Assembly: GCA_963920765.1 (NCBI GenBank)
Contig: OY987242.1
Location: forward strand, 11,682,789-11,746,788
Direction of reading: 5' to 3'
Source of the DNA: Ulota crispa
Lineage: Eukaryota > Streptophyta > Bryopsida > Orthotrichales > Orthotrichaceae
DNA: 64,000 nt
Part shown: piece by piece, positions 10,601 to 24,048 of the stretch
Numbering within the stretch: the stretch's first letter is position 1
How the letters are laid out: each line of letters begins with the position of its first letter
Notes under the pieces: model-generated
What the model saw: only the letters and a program-made list of their open reading frames with translations
Database searches by the model: none
What the model was told of the DNA's origin: nothing
Made by a program: the position numbers and the translations under genes

Positions 10601-13600
10601 TGAAATCCCACAATTGGATTTTTCTCCAAATTGGTTGTATTATATACGGTTGGAAAAATCTCGAAGAAAATTTCTTATGGTATATTGGACTTCTTGTTTA
10701 GATATACGTTGCAATTTTTGAGACCTGTTTACAGCACGTCACAAAATAATACTCCAATTAACATCTAAAGCAAGTCAAACAATATCACCAAATTTGTCTA
10801 GGTTGTCAATCAACAAACCTTCTTAGAATAAGAACTTAGTCTTTGAGGAAATTTGTCAAACAAATTGTAAGCTTGACTATTGGTCATCCTTTTGTCCCTT
10901 TTTGAACTTGGCTACCCATGTAAGTCTGCTTAGATATTCATGAAATTTACTAGCTAGAGGATGTCCATGCCCCAAGTTTAATTTTCTCAAATGTTATTTT
11001 GAATATTAATGCAAGTTGCTAAAAGTGTTTGCTAGATTTACAAATTAAATAATGCGATGTTCACGTTTTTGGAGCAATTTTTTTGTAGAAGATTTGTAAA
11101 ATTTATTTTTTCTAAAAAGAATTCAATATGGATATTTTCACTAATAGGTGGAGTAGGCCATGAGGTGTCATTCTTGGTATTGATTTAGATTTTCTCAAGA
11201 GCTACACACCTAAAAGGTTTCTTTAGTTAACCAAATTTGAAAAACAACTAGATGCGCTTTATAACCTACCTTGTTTCATAAATTTTAGAGTTTTTTTAAT
11301 TAGTTGTGTGAATTTGAAATTGGAACAATGGTGTGTAAAATGTACTCTTATTCAAAACTATTCTTTTTTGATATGTAATCACATCTTAGAAAGTTCTGTC
11401 ATTTTAGGATTAGCAAGAATTACACCATATTTTGAATCTATACCAAAAATATCACCAAGGCTTAATGCACGTTTGTATGCAACTACTATAGGCTACATTG
11501 ACATGTACATCATGTCAGTATCTTTGCATAACAAACCATTCACTTATAAAAAAATACCAAGGATTAAGTGAAAATAGAATGTGTACAAATCTATCTTTCT
11601 CATAATGTAGAATTAATATGAAATCTTTCAAATTTATAGCAAACATTAAAAAACAAGTTAGAATTTCTACTTTAACCTACATGAATTGCAAAGAACTGTG
11701 TAGCTAGTTTACTCCCCATCCTTTTGTTGCAAGCACAAATGACAAGGATCTAATTGCAAAGAGCCTTTTAACATTGACTAGCAACTATAAAACTCCCCTT
11801 GTATGACTTACTGTTGTTTTGCATAACATAGATATTTTTTACGAAGCTTTTCTTTATGATATTTTTTTGCACAAATTCATATTTTGTTATGTGGGATTAT
11901 AACACAAAAACCTAAAATGTTTAATGTTATTCCACACAAACTTTAGATAGAATTGGATATGGAGTTGAACACTCATATCTATTCATGTCACTTCTCAAAA
12001 TGTCACATTTTGGGCCAATTAAGTTTTGGAAATAGATATATCCAACTCAAAATTTACTCTAACTTTGTCACTAGAAGTTGCATATTGTATCAAGCAATAC
12101 AATAAATGTGGGAAAGAGTTTAAACCCTATCATAAATGGTTACAACTTCAAGTATTTTAAAGTTAGCTAGTTTTTTTTAATTATCATTATCGATTTTTAG
12201 TTTTGAAGAGTTCAAAGAAAGAAGTTATATCAACCTAGTAAAAATAAGATATTGCATATAACATTCCAAAATGACTAGTTTGAAAATTATTGCAGTGGAT
12301 TATAGAGTTCTAAAAAAGGTTTTATGTTTCAATTCAATTAATGACCTAATATCACTTTTGAAAAAATAATAATAATGAACTTCATGTTCTCACATGCATT
12401 ATTGTTTTCTAGGCAATCTTTTTTATGTATATATATAAAAAATGATTAACAAAATTATTTATTTTTTGCACCTTTTATGAGAATAAAAGATCAATCCATA
12501 AGTAATGAAGACAAATGTGACTCCTATTCACCTTCGAATTGGGGGTTTGAGAATAAAAATACCGTTGCTTAGGAATGATCAAGGTTCATTTATTTTATAT
12601 CTTTATGTTGATTTCTCAAAAATTTCTAAAACACTCAAGTGCATTGAAGCCCAATACTACGTCAAACTGTTCGTATTTAACTCAAAGATAAAAACCTTTA
12701 TTCTAATGACCATGAAACAATTCATTTGTGAGATTTTAATTGGCTTATAGTGATATGTTTATGTAAATATTAGGATGAAAACTCTCAAAATGCCATTGTG
12801 CTTAAACTTCAAATTAAGCAAGTTTCGTAATTTGTCCCAAAAGAGAACTCAAGGGTCCTGTTTCAAATATTTTAATGTGCTTTTTCACAACTTGTGCCTT
12901 TTTGACAACATATCCAAGAATGAATGAGACTCATGAAAAACTTCTACACATTTATTTTTATTTTTATCGTTGGAAAAAAAAGTAATGAGCCAAAAGGGAA
13001 AAGAAAAAGCCTATATTGCATACAAACTTGACATTGATCTGAAAGGTGCTGATTCTATTGGTAAAGACATTTTAAGTAGAATATGTTCTTTTCTTGTTGA
13101 AAAGTTTGCAATTTTGAACTTGAAAAAAACTTATTTGTTGGTTTAAGAAAGGTATCCTCATTTGCAAAGAAAAATCCTTAGAACCTATTAGTACAAAATT
13201 GAATGAACTGAAGTATTTTTACAAATATGGATCTATTCTACCAAGTAATTTTTTTAATTTGGGAAACATGAAAATGGTTAATGTCCCTCTTTGAGAAATA
13301 ATAAAAACTTCACAAAACTTGCGTTACTTATTGGAATTCTACAAGGAAAAATTTGACCTAGAAGATAGTATTTAGAAGTTTTCTCAAAATCTCAAGCAAA
13401 ATTTCCAAGACCTTTGGAAGTTAGAACCTATATAAAATCATCAAACCCAAAGTTGACTCATCAAAAAAATTGAGATTTATGTCTAGTTTGCAATATAGAA
13501 AATGAAAACCTTTTATGTTTAAATTGCATTCAATGTAAAAAAAAAGAGCTTCAAGCATCATACTCCATAATTCTACTTTCACTTAGAAGCAAAAGAAATA

Positions 13601-15337
13601 TGAGAGGCAGCTAAGTCCTAAATTTCAAGACCATTTTAATGGAAGAGCTTTTCAAAATCACCAATTCTTTATACTCAACTAGAATAACTTGGTGCCTAGT
13701 TTTCAAAATCTGTTAAGATTGTCCCTTTAACTCATAAATATTAACATCTTGAAACAATTTGCACAAAATGATTGCAAGGATTGATAAGTCATAAGGTTTG
13801 AAATAATGATGGTTTCAATTAGATGCCTTCCTAGATAACCTCACAAAGTTTTGAAATTCAATATATGACCATTTACGAGTATAATTTGCAAATTCATATC
13901 GAAGAGAACGGCAAATGATTCATAATTTAAAATCCAGTTTTGAAATAAAGTGCAAGTTCTAACTTTTTTTTTTTGAAGAAAACGTGGGAAATGGCACTTG
14001 ATAAAGGGCACATGAAAAATATTATAAAGTTGAAACTTGATATAAAACCATATACTATTTTTCCCCTATTTGACTATAATATGAATTTTCTTGTAGCTTT
14101 CACTTCAAAATGTAAATATAACAAACTCAAACTTTTGTAATACATGGGGATTTTATCCTTCTAGAATCTCAGTTTATTTTTATTTTTATAGCGTAATGTT
14201 TCTCCTACCCAACCTCATGACATTATCCATTGCTTGTTTTTTCATACTTAAACAATTATTCAACTTTGTACTTTAATTGAAATGACAACAAATGTGTCAT
14301 TGTGCAAAGGTGCAGTTGTAAGTACAAAACCTTATTTTAAGTATAAAAGTATTAGATATACTTAGATAGCAAACTATCACACCTTGCTGCCATTTTCTAA
14401 AATGAAAATCATTTAAATAAAAATTTCATTATAATGTAGAACAAGGAATGAAAAAAACTCAAAAAAATTGTACTTTTTATGACTTATATATGATGAATCC
14501 AATCAATGTGTGTTTTCAACATCTCCTAAAAGAATTTGTAACATACAAACCAAAAAACAAGGCATATAGAGTTGCCAAAAACAATCCCAACCACATTATG
14601 GGTTTTTCAAAAGTTTAGAAGATAAATTGGAGGATAAACTATATATAGTGTGTTACACAGGTACAATTTTGCTTCAAACCTTAAATCCTTGGAGAGCCAA
14701 GCACCCACTAATGCAATGATGACAAGAAGGTCCAAAAAACAACATTCCACTCATTGAACTTAATGAATTTTGTACAAGGTTTGGGGCAAAAAGTTGCACT
14801 CCTCACTCAAACCCCTCCCACACCCCTACTACACACTCAATTCATCATCAAACTCAAAACTAATTACATAGTTGAAAAGCATAGGAAGGGGGATAAGTTG
14901 CATTAAAGTTTGACATGAATCCAACTAAGAGAAGTGTTGGTAAAAAAATATTTGATAAAAAACATCAAATAATTTTTAAAATGCTCTCAATATTGTTGCA
15001 AGACCACCACCAATCTACAACCAACATCTTCTCAATCTATTCTCAATCTATAAGAGTCTTGCTTGAATTGAAGCAATTTCAAATTTCGAAGGGCAATTAA
15101 GAGTCACAAAGGTGTAGGTGGGAGTTGTTGTGTATGTCATATACATTTGTGCAAAATTGCACTTGGCATGGATAAGAATATTTTGCTTTTCAAATTTGAG
15201 TACATTTTGTCCCCCTTCCTAGGTTTTTCAAATACATAACTAGTTTTAGTTTTTGTGAAGAATTAACTATGTGAGAGGGGTTTGAGTGTGGATTGCCACT
15301 TTCCATTCCCAACTCCACAACTCTTATATAAAGATGA
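10601..15337. other. 4.7 kb AT-rich, gene-free stretch
   Basis: Very AT-rich on both strands, with only short ORFs of skewed composition (for example 11308-11571 and 12505-12750) that resemble no family. I found no inverted-repeat element, tRNA or LTR boundary. It may be old decayed transposon sequence. Confidence 0.5.
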
Positions 15338-16099
15338 TTAACCCTTGAGCGCCTATGCCATTTTCATCAAAATCAAGCTTTTGGGAGACCAACTTTGATG
15401 CATCGTATCTTAGTCAATTGGATGATCCACAAAAATCGACCATTGAAAACAATTAACACCCACTTAAAAAATGGCTTGCAAATTTTGGGAATAGCTGACT
15501 ATGGGAGATGGGAGATTATAACATTGATCAAACAACATGTGATGGCAAAATCTCATTTTTGGCAAGTAATTGCTAGTTAATGATTTTTACAAAGTTCTAT
15601 AAGCCCCTAATTCATCTCAATTTTTTTTATTAGCAAAATTAGATTTGAATGCACACACTTGCAAATTATTGAAGGTTTTACTCCGTACTTCTTTGTAGGT
15701 TAAGTTTTAGGGCTTCATTCTGCTATTGTACAAACAACAATGACCAACACAATTGGTGAGGGTTGCCCCAACAAGGGTTTAGAACATGCTTGAACCCTTG
15801 CTTGTGAATTTCCGGCTACTAGAAAGCCCATACAAGGAAGCTTGCAATGAGTATTGATCATTTGTAGCTAGTAAGACACTACTTGCCACCACGCCTAGTA
15901 TGATGTTTCACCCACTTAAGACCTTCAAGACACTTGGATAACATTTGGCTTGCCTTGTCATTACTCCACTTGCATTGACCACTGGAATACCTTGATAATT
16001 GTAGTTTATAGTAAGGTTAAAAATGAGATCCAAAACCTCAAACTTGCATTTTGAAATCTTGTGAGGATCATTTTGGTCCTTGGGGTGTTCAGGGGTTAA
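15338..16099. mobile_element. TTAA-flanked MITE, 754 bp (family C copy 1)
   Basis: TTAA at 15338-15341 and 16096-16099. Ends CCCTTGAGCGCC and, inverted, CCCCTGAACACC. The body matches 46988-47748 over its whole length (761 bp there), which fixes both borders. The right-hand TTAA is shared with the next element. Confidence 0.82.
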
Positions 16100-16935
16100 C
16101 CCCTAAATGCCCAAGGGTGTTTTTCTTATGTTTGGAAGGTAGTTTTGAAGTTTTTGAATTGTCCTTGTAAAATCATTATTAAATATCAAAACAAAATTGT
16201 AACTGTTACATCTTGAACTTCAAGGCTTCTAAATGGTGCTACCCAAAAAAACCCAAAATGGCCAATGCTAATTGGCAACTTTTGGATACAAAATTGGGAA
16301 GCAGCCACTTAGAATGCTTTAGTGTTTATTGTTGTTTCTTCAAAACTGATGTCCCCCCTTCCAAATCCATGACCATAGTTTCACAAATGAGCCTGCAACG
16401 CAACTATCAAAGTGCAAACACTCAATACAAAAAAAAATTTAGCTTCAACTATTGACCAAAAATAAATTTGAACGGCAGGAAATTCAACAGTGAAAGGATC
16501 CTAATTTTTATAACAAAGATATTCCAATTGAAATTAGTCCAAAAGCACCTTTAGATGTTGTTAGATGCCAAAATTTCACTAAAAGGGCCCTTATTGCCCA
16601 AGGGAGTGCCCAAAGGAAATCTTCACCTTTTGCTCAACTTGATGCCTGTTTTTTCAGTGTGGCAAGTTCTCATAGGCTCTATGACACTATTCACAACACT
16701 ATTCATGACACTTTTCATGGCACTATTCATGACACAAAATGTATGCTTGCGGTTAATCTTCCACCAAAAACACTTGGAATAAGATATGGAGGAAATTGAA
16801 TTTGAACAATGAAGCTAACTTCAAGGTGCAACTTTTCCAAAAAAAAAACTGAAAACAATAAAGTCTATGTCCACAACAGGGTTTCAAAGTTTCAAAGTTT
16901 CCTGAAGTTTTTTGCCTTGGGCATTTAGGGGTTAA
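16096..16935. mobile_element. TTAA-flanked MITE, 832 bp
   Basis: TTAA at 16096-16099 (shared with the preceding element) and 16932-16935. The terminal inverted repeat CCCCTAAATGCCCAAGG is perfect over 17 bp. A GACAC/ATTCATGACAC-type short repeat occurs inside near 16680-16735. The ORFs at 16213-16455 and 16555-16782 show no known domain. Confidence 0.85.
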
Positions 16936-17572
16936 GACACTTTGCTTTTATGTAATTGGTTTGTAACGATTGTTACATTTTTGCACTTTTGCACTATTGA
17001 AATCTGTTAATGCAATCTGTTTGCCTTAGAAGTACCAATTTACAATACCCTAGGCACTTTTATGGGATAAAGTGGAGTTCTGGCACTGTCCACATCACCA
17101 TCACGCTGGAGCACAAGAGCTACAGTACAATGCAGAACCAAACTTACTGTAACACTAAAACAAATATCGTGGAGCACACGAGAGGAAAGCAATAGTACTG
17201 TGCACGAAGGCCACATGAACGTTGAAATTGACAGCGGCTGCGAGGCCAAGGCAGATTACACATAGAAAAAGCTCAAAAAGCTTGCACAATTTAAACAAAC
17301 GGTAGCATTACCAAAAGGTTCTCGTGGAGTAGTACATCCTGTATGACCCTTTTTATAGAGTCCAACGGCAAGCATTGCAAGAAAGCAGCCTCATACCTAG
17401 AGTGAAGTCAAATAAATTCAGAATAAACCTCAAACCAACATCTCTATGGGTCCTGAAAAAAAGTAGAGTGGCGTAATCCTGATTCCTAAGAAGTTGAGTA
17501 ATATGTTGACAAGTAAAAAGGTGCTTTGGCACAAAATCTATTCAAAGAGCAAAAGATATAAAATCTTGGCAA
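16936..17572. other. Region 3' of ALG10, no gene recognised
   Basis: It should contain the ALG10 3' UTR next to 17573. Composition is more balanced than in the repeats, but I see no poly(A) signal I can assign and no other gene. Confidence 0.4.
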
Positions 17573-20500
17573 TCACCAAATGAATCGTTGAACACCGGGT
17601 TCATGTGTCCATTGAAATGGACGATACAAAAACAGATACAAGGTCGTTACGTTAGTCGCCACGTACATCACGGCTACAAGCAGACAGCTTAGATCTTCAT
17701 GCTCTTGCCCCATACCACAGTGCAGTGCAATGAGGTACACAGGAATCGTGTAGTAGCGAAACTCAATGAGTGGAGCTGGCACAACCACCCCTCCAATACC
17801 CATAAACAGCACGAGGATCCACAGCTTTCGCTCTTTCTTTCCTGAAAAAAAGGAGGTCGGGGTTTTCAGCCAAGATACTCACAACATAAGCTTACCCACG
17901 GGATTGAGAACAAGTTGCAGTAAACCGCTGGGAAGTGGACAAAGGCATCTGAGAAGCAGAATATAACATGGCAGTGAACAATGAAGGAAGTTCAGAAAAG
18001 AAAACTTTGTAGAACAGAAGGGGTTAGGGTGAAATGTCACCTAAAAAGTTGAATATAGACCACCATGAGTAGATATACAATGGTATCAAGCAGTACTTAA
18101 TGCTCCAGTGTGAACGAATCACATTCTTCCACAAGTAGAAAGTGTAATGTCGGTTGTCTGCCAGTAAGTATGGATGCGCAAAGCTGCATTCACACTAAAT
18201 CCGTTTGAGGACAGACAGACAACGTGCAAGTCTTTACCAACCAAGAAACAATCTCTCTGAAATATACCCATTTTAAGATAAACGAAAGTAGATACTGATT
18301 GCACAACTACCCTGCTTACAGTATTCAGTGAGATTGCTTCCAAGTGCTAATCAAAAACATTAATTTGAAGCAGTAAGAAGCCGGCAAACCTGAAGTAATG
18401 AACAGAGAGAAATGCTGCAGCACAGCTTCCAAGTAGTACGATCCAAGCACGTGAGTTTCGAAGTTGGCGAGCAGCATGATAAACGCGACGAGGGGTGAAG
18501 TGGACAGGGGCCATCGCTGCCGCTGCTACTACTCCCAAGTAACACACTTGTGAAAAGTGAGCTGACACCTTGTGTGCCTCCTTCGCTCCTGCAAACGAGG
18601 AAGTTTGTCACATCTTCATATGTGGAGAAAAGTTCCTGGAGAGTCCTGAAGTTCCATTGCTCATTCTCAATCTCTGCACAAAATTATGCTGTCTGAACTC
18701 TGAAGAAACGGTGCCGCTTACCCACAACAATGCTTCCGTTGTAGAAAACAAATGCGATGAAGGCCAAAATCACCGCCAGCAGTGGAGTGAAACTTTGAAG
18801 TAATGAGGCCCGTTCAACCCAAGCCAGTTCTAGAAGAGTGCGCACTTCCCAAACGAGACCTGCATCATTAAATCATCAGACAAAACCATGTTCCCGATTT
18901 TAATAAGATTAGACGATTGAGCTGGGTTTCAGTATGCTTTCAGTCAAGACGGCATTCTTGTAAGAAATAATCTAAAAACTTTAATCCATTGGAGTTTCGA
19001 TTTTCAAGCAAAAGCAGTAAGAAATTCTACCTTGACCTCTAGTGCTGTACGAGTCCTTTTCTCGCACTACGGTATCTGGCCCGATGTGGTCTACTTCAGA
19101 ATTGTCAGGTCCGCGTCTTCTACGAAGGCTTTGCAGACCTTCTGCATCCATAGAAAGCATCCGAAGAGTGCCGTCACTAGATGTGGTGTGCTGCAACTCT
19201 TTCTTTCGAACTTCCATGCTTGAATCAGCCGGAAGTTTAAGGACCTCTAGTATTCCGATACACGTAACGAAGATCGCCCAAACCACATTCGTTTGCCGGA
19301 ACATGATGGCAATGGCAGCAAACTGCAACACCAGCAAGTTAATACTGTCCATTACTAGCAAACCACCACACAATTCGCGGCCAACGGACAAACTTCCTCA
19401 GATCTAGCACCTTGTTAGATAGGACTTCAAATTGAAAAATCTCAACGTCATTCTAGCAGCTATTAAACCATTATATACTTTGGAGAATTGGTAGTACCAC
19501 GAGTTCTGAAACTTAAACCCGTTCGACTGACCTCAACGCACCAGCGAACTGATCCAATATGCTTGTTTTAGTCCCGCCAAATACATAGCCATAACTGCAG
19601 TCGTCGACCCCACATCTACACACCCAGAGAATACCCACACCTCTTTAGCAAACTGAAAATTTGAGACAACGCTGACCAATCTACAGTATGCCCAACTGAA
19701 AATTTCCCACAACGATGAAAACTGGGATTATCGTGAAAGGGTCTCCTAGAACAAAACCACCTGAATTTGGCACTTAACTGAACTATTTTAAACTAAAAAA
19801 GATATGGAGGAAGAAATCAGTATACTATAAGGGTCCTTCCTGCAGGTCCCATGCTTTGAAGACCCTGCAGATATAGACCCCTGATCCCGGCTTCAGGGTG
19901 CTCTACAAAGACCCTCATAAGATCATAAATCCGATGGATCAGAGCAAGTGTTACATGTTTTTGCGATTTATGATAAGGCCGGAATGGCTGCTAGGTTGTG
20001 GGCGTTTAGGACTTAATATTAAAATTTACTAAAAAAGGAATCCAAAAGGTACTGATCTCATTGAACTATGTTTGTAATAAATACACTAGGGTCCTCTATA
20101 CTTCCCATGTCCCATTGTAGTGAACATACAATTGAGCTGCAGGGATAAATACATCAGTGCACATAGAACTCCACAAGCCTGAGAAACATACAACCAAATT
20201 TTGAGAGAAGACATGCCCAACGCACCTGTATAATATAGAAAGGCGAAGAACCAATGAAGAGGGTAAAGTGACAGCAAAAACGCTTTCGAGAGTGCCTTCC
20301 TCTCATTCTTCTTCGGTTCCAAATGCTGCAGAATGTGGAAGAATAACACAGAGCACACAAGTAGAAGCACCACATTGACTGATCTCAAAACAGCCGTGCT
20401 GCAAATGTCAGAGAGCGAGGAAGCAACACCAAAGAACTTTGCTGCCGGTAGAAGAATCCCCGTGTAAACAAGAGACAGAAGATATCTGGAACACAGGAAA

Positions 20501-20918
20501 ACGGTAAGCTTAGAAACAGGCACAAGATTTTCTTCCAAGTCAAAAAAGTGAGGATTCACATCAAATTTTCAAAGCTCAATGCAAATACGATGCTAGATAG
20601 CTTGATGCCCGAACTTACAAGCCAGGAAAGGTGGTGATCATCGGGTCCCATTTCTCCAGGTGGCCTGTACAATACTCCTGTGCTTGAGGTATGTGAAAAA
20701 TCTCGTCCTGCAACAAAAAACCCGCATCAACATCCGAACCGTACATGGCCCCAGCAACATATACAAAGTGCAAATCTCTCTTTCTTGAAACGTAGCCAGG
20801 GTACTACCATGTAAGGTTGGGGCACAGTGCGGTTGACAAGGAGCGACACAGGCGCCACAGACGTGGCCAGCGTTACCACCAATAAAACCTGCCCCGCAAC
20901 TCCCTTCGCCATCGCCAT
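17573..20918 (-). CDS. ALG10: ALG10: dolichyl-P-glucose alpha-1,2-glucosyltransferase (ER), 9 exons
   Basis: ALG10 adds the third, alpha-1,2-linked glucose to Glc2Man9GlcNAc2-PP-dolichol in the ER membrane, using dolichyl-P-glucose, just before oligosaccharide transfer to protein. I joined exons 20918-20808, 20707-20619, 20485-20226, 19615-19542, 19322-19037, 18859-18722, 18588-18390, 18183-18041 and 17841-17573. All introns are GT-AG and every phase fits, giving 523 codons including TGA, close to the roughly 510 aa usual in plants. Family landmarks are a hydrophobic N-terminal segment (about 8-30), DEIFHIPQAQ (38-47), WDPMITTFPGL (57-67), FRQTN (186-190), HPYLLADNRHY (389-399) and EFRYYTIP (460-467), with many hydrophobic helices between. 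Residues about 205-273 form a hydrophilic Ser/Arg-rich loop. The start is the first ATG in frame; another lies two codons downstream. Exon 5 could end 6 nt later in the same phase, adding two residues. No break is seen, so the gene looks functional. Confidence 0.95.
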
Positions 20919-21690
20919 CGCCAACCTCAGAGTCGATGCATGTGTCTTCGATCACGAAACCGTAAATCTTCGAAACACAAATGTATGACGTGGATGTGGT
21001 GATTATAGCCGGTAATCTGGAAATTAAGCTGGAAAACTTCGCCCCTGAAATTTCCACAATGCCTGCCGACCCGATCGAATCGATAAACGAAGTTGGTAGA
21101 TTCCGGCACGTATACAGCCAAAGCGGAACTTTTGAGGGAAACCCTTGAGCTCAAACGTTGGGAAGGTGGGTGAGTGGAAAGCCCAACCAAAACCCTAAAC
21201 CTAAATGAAGATGGATGCACTCAAACATGTGAATTGCTGCAACGCGACCAGCGATCCTAAATGTGATTCTCATGAATTAGCTCAAAGTGGCTAAAACCAC
21301 CGCTAACAATATGCTAAACCCTCGTTATTTGGTAGCTATTGAGAAGTTTTGCTCAATTTAGCCACACTCGTGAGCACTGGGCCCGACAAGACGAATTGTG
21401 AGTCCACACATAAGCTTATGCCCGCCATGGGCCAAGGCCCTCCAATCCCTGCACCTCCACTGCCGAGCTCAGAAACCTTGGCTTGTGTTCGTGCTCGTCC
21501 GACTTTGCTCCCCGCACTCCTTTGCCCATGAAATGTCCTCCATGAAATTCAATGGCGTTTCAACTTTCAATATCGTATGCAAAAGTTATAAGGTTAGAGG
21601 CCTTAATAAATCTGTATTCTTTGCATATCTTTGTCTTGTTATGGTCAAGTAGTATATTACCCATCGTACCGACGGGATTGTGCCCCTCAC
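20919..21690 (-). promoter_or_regulatory. Upstream region of ALG10
   Basis: DNA upstream of the ALG10 start codon, moderately GC-rich out to about 21250. The 5' UTR and promoter must lie here, but I see no clear TATA box or UTR intron. Short ORFs on both strands here resemble no family I know. The stretch ends where the C-rich minisatellite begins. Confidence 0.35.
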
Positions 21691-21945
21691 TTTTATCCCC
21701 ATGTTCCTATCCTCATGTCCCTATCCTCATGTCCCTATCTCCATGTCCCCTATCCCCGTGTCCCCTATCCCCGTATCTCCTATCCCCGTGCCCCTATCTC
21801 CGTGTCCCCTATCCCCGTGTCCCCTATCCCCGTGTCCCCTATCCCCGTATCTCCTATCCCCGTGCCCCTATTCATGTGTCCCTATTCATGTGCCCCTATC
21901 CCTGTGCCCCTATTCTTGTGCCCTTATCCCCGTGCCCTCTTTTGG
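21690..21945. repeat. C-rich minisatellite, 14-15 bp units
   Basis: About 250 bp made of variants of TATCCCCGTGTCCCC, roughly 16-17 units, some with CATGT or CGTAT in the middle. One strand has almost no purine-rich sequence. It is open in all three plus-strand frames and yields Pro/Ser/Cys-rich repeats, which explains the ORFs here; they are not genes. Confidence 0.9.
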
Positions 21946-22031
21946 CCAAAAGAAAGTTGTGATGCAATTGCCAATGACGGTGAAACTGCTAGTGATTTTC
22001 CAGTGACAGTGCAACTGCCAGTGACATGTTG

Positions 22032-22390
22032 TTAACCCCTAAACGTCTAGAAGGACGTTTTTTGTCCTTTGCCTCTGAAAAAACATTTTGTATGGTAGAA
22101 GAAAGCAGATTTTCATCTGATTTTTTCCCAAAAGTGATCATAAATACATGCTCTGTCATGGAAGGCAAAAAATAACTTCATCAAATACACTCATATTTGT
22201 AGAAAATCCAAATTGTGAGAAGATCCATATTGCCCTTCCTACAATTTTTGTGAGGTCAGCCTGTACTGTTCACATTTGTAGCGAGCTGGGCACTTATTAC
22301 ACCAATCATAGTTCTGAAATCCTTGAAAAACACTGTAGAAGTCATTGTAGCGGGCTAGCCACAGGGATGAGCCTGACGTTTAAGGGTTAA
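22032..22390. mobile_element. TTAA-flanked MITE, 351 bp (family D)
   Basis: TTAA at 22032-22035 and 22387-22390; ends CCCCTAAACGTC and, inverted, CCCTTAAACGTC. The interior resembles the elements at 44624-44972, 44977-45341 and 45346-45695, with a shared ATCATGGAAGGCAAAAAA-type block. Confidence 0.85.
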
Positions 22391-22572
22391 CGTCTAGTGA
22401 AGCCATAGGTGATTTTACTTTATTCCATCTATAGCTTTCCAATCCTAGTCATGCCTGACCCTAACTCACTGAACGATACTTAATTATTAATATAGATTGG
22501 TCTTTTTCTAAAACCATCACTCATATATTCTAAAATTGACACTTTTATACTATAAAGTTGACACTTTCACAC

Positions 22573-23514
22573 TTAACCCGTAAAGGCCCAAGTGGCCCTT
22601 TGAGGTCAAGCAGGATTTTGGGCATGTACCTACAACTAAATTAGTTTGTGTGATTTTTAAGAAGCTTTTATTGAAAATGGGGTATTCAAAGACCTATAAG
22701 GGCATGTGATTTTTTTCATTTTGACATTTGACATTGACAAAGAAGTTATGCAAGAATTTATCAAAACTAGGGCAAGAGTAGCAGTTTGGGTAAGGCCTCT
22801 CATTTGCAAGTGGGTGTTGACTCCAAAGAGGGTCAACCTTTACGGGCACAAGGTGTGAACACTTCTGCAAACAGAAGTGGAGTAGAAGGAGCTTGGGGGA
22901 CTCCCAACCCTCTATTCCTTTTGCCCCTTGTAAAATTTGGTACTTTTAACCTTTTGAGCAGTTTGTGTATTTATTTTTTGATTAATTTCTTTTTCCAAGT
23001 TGTTGTGAGCAAAGATTCCTTAGTTTTTTCACCCTTTGGATCCGAGTAATCCAAATTTCTGAATTTTACACAAATCCTCCAATTTTGCCTAGTATACTTG
23101 CAAATTTTAGGACTTTCCAGTTCCAGCATTCAAAGATTTTTGAAGTATGTTGTACACCTCCAATTCATTTGAAAATTCTCTTGCACATACCTAACTTGAT
23201 CTTCTACATGGAGTAGTTAAACATCAACTTTCTGTAGAGTAATTTTTTTGTTATAAAAGGGGTCAAAGGATTCTAAAAATTTTTAGGCAAGAAGGAAAAT
23301 AATTTTTTTTCCTCATTGCAAATGTCAATATCTCACTCCTCTCTATTTGAAATGAATTGAGTTTTTCTCCACAAGTACCTCTCATAGTTTAAGACAAGAT
23401 CCTATGATTGATTTTTTTTTTTTTTAAATTTTAAATCCTACCTTTCTAATCATTCCCCTAAAAGTGGCAATTTTTAGTGACTTTTACAAAAAAAAAAAGT
23501 GGGCTTGAATGGGT
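22573..23514. mobile_element. Degenerate TTAA element, about 940 bp
   Basis: It starts TTAACCCGTAAAGGCCC. Its body matches 48822-49741, including ACAAGATCCTATGRTT and a GTGGCAATYTT block near the right end. The right terminus is worn (GGGCTTGAATGGGTAA). The first 150 bp also resemble the arm of the 186-904 foldback element. Confidence 0.65.
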
Positions 23515-23928
23515 AATGTTATGTGCCAGAAGACTTAGACCATTTGGGACATCACCTGGATTGGCATATCATATTTGAGTCAATTGAAGTTTGAGATGAT
23601 AATGGGAAGGATTCCCATGACTTGGTATTTTTTTGCCAAGATGAATCTTGTGGATGTTTTGAGAGAAAGCTTGATGTGAGGTTTTGTAAATATGGCAGTT
23701 GCTTTGAGAAAAAGATCTTTAATTTTTTCCATTTTAGTTGCACTCTTGAAATATTTGTTTGTAAAACAAGAGACAACTAGTTTCTTGTGTATGAGAATAT
23801 AACATTCATTCATTTTTTGAGTGTATTTCTCATACATTCTTGTTAAGCTTTTGTTTTCATATTTTGGTTTGAAGTACTTCATGTGTTGTATATGACCATT
23901 CTTATTTTCACATCAAAATAAATCACTT

Positions 23929-24048
23929 CACTACAAGAAAATGGGCATTTTATGACTCTAAGTTATGACTATTGTGAGTCATTCATAATTCTATATGACT
24001 ATCAATAGTCATAAGTCAAAGTCATAAAATGCCCATTTTCTTGTATTA
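23929..24048. mobile_element. CACTA-type MITE, 120 bp
   Basis: It starts CACTACAAGAAAATGGGC and ends with the inverse apart from the last three bases. A CTT duplication flanks it (23926-23928, 24049-24051). The arms pair over about 45 bp. It is much shorter than the CACTA MITE at 3187 and differs from it inside. Confidence 0.82.

Noticed and set aside
20086..20225. Continuation of the ALG10 exon-3 ORF to 20086
   Set aside because: This is intron read-through: the conserved family sequence stops at the donor at 20225 and resumes at 19615.
21552..22035. Three long overlapping Pro/Ser/Cys-rich ORFs
   Set aside because: They are products of the minisatellite, open in all three frames because the unit lacks stop codons.
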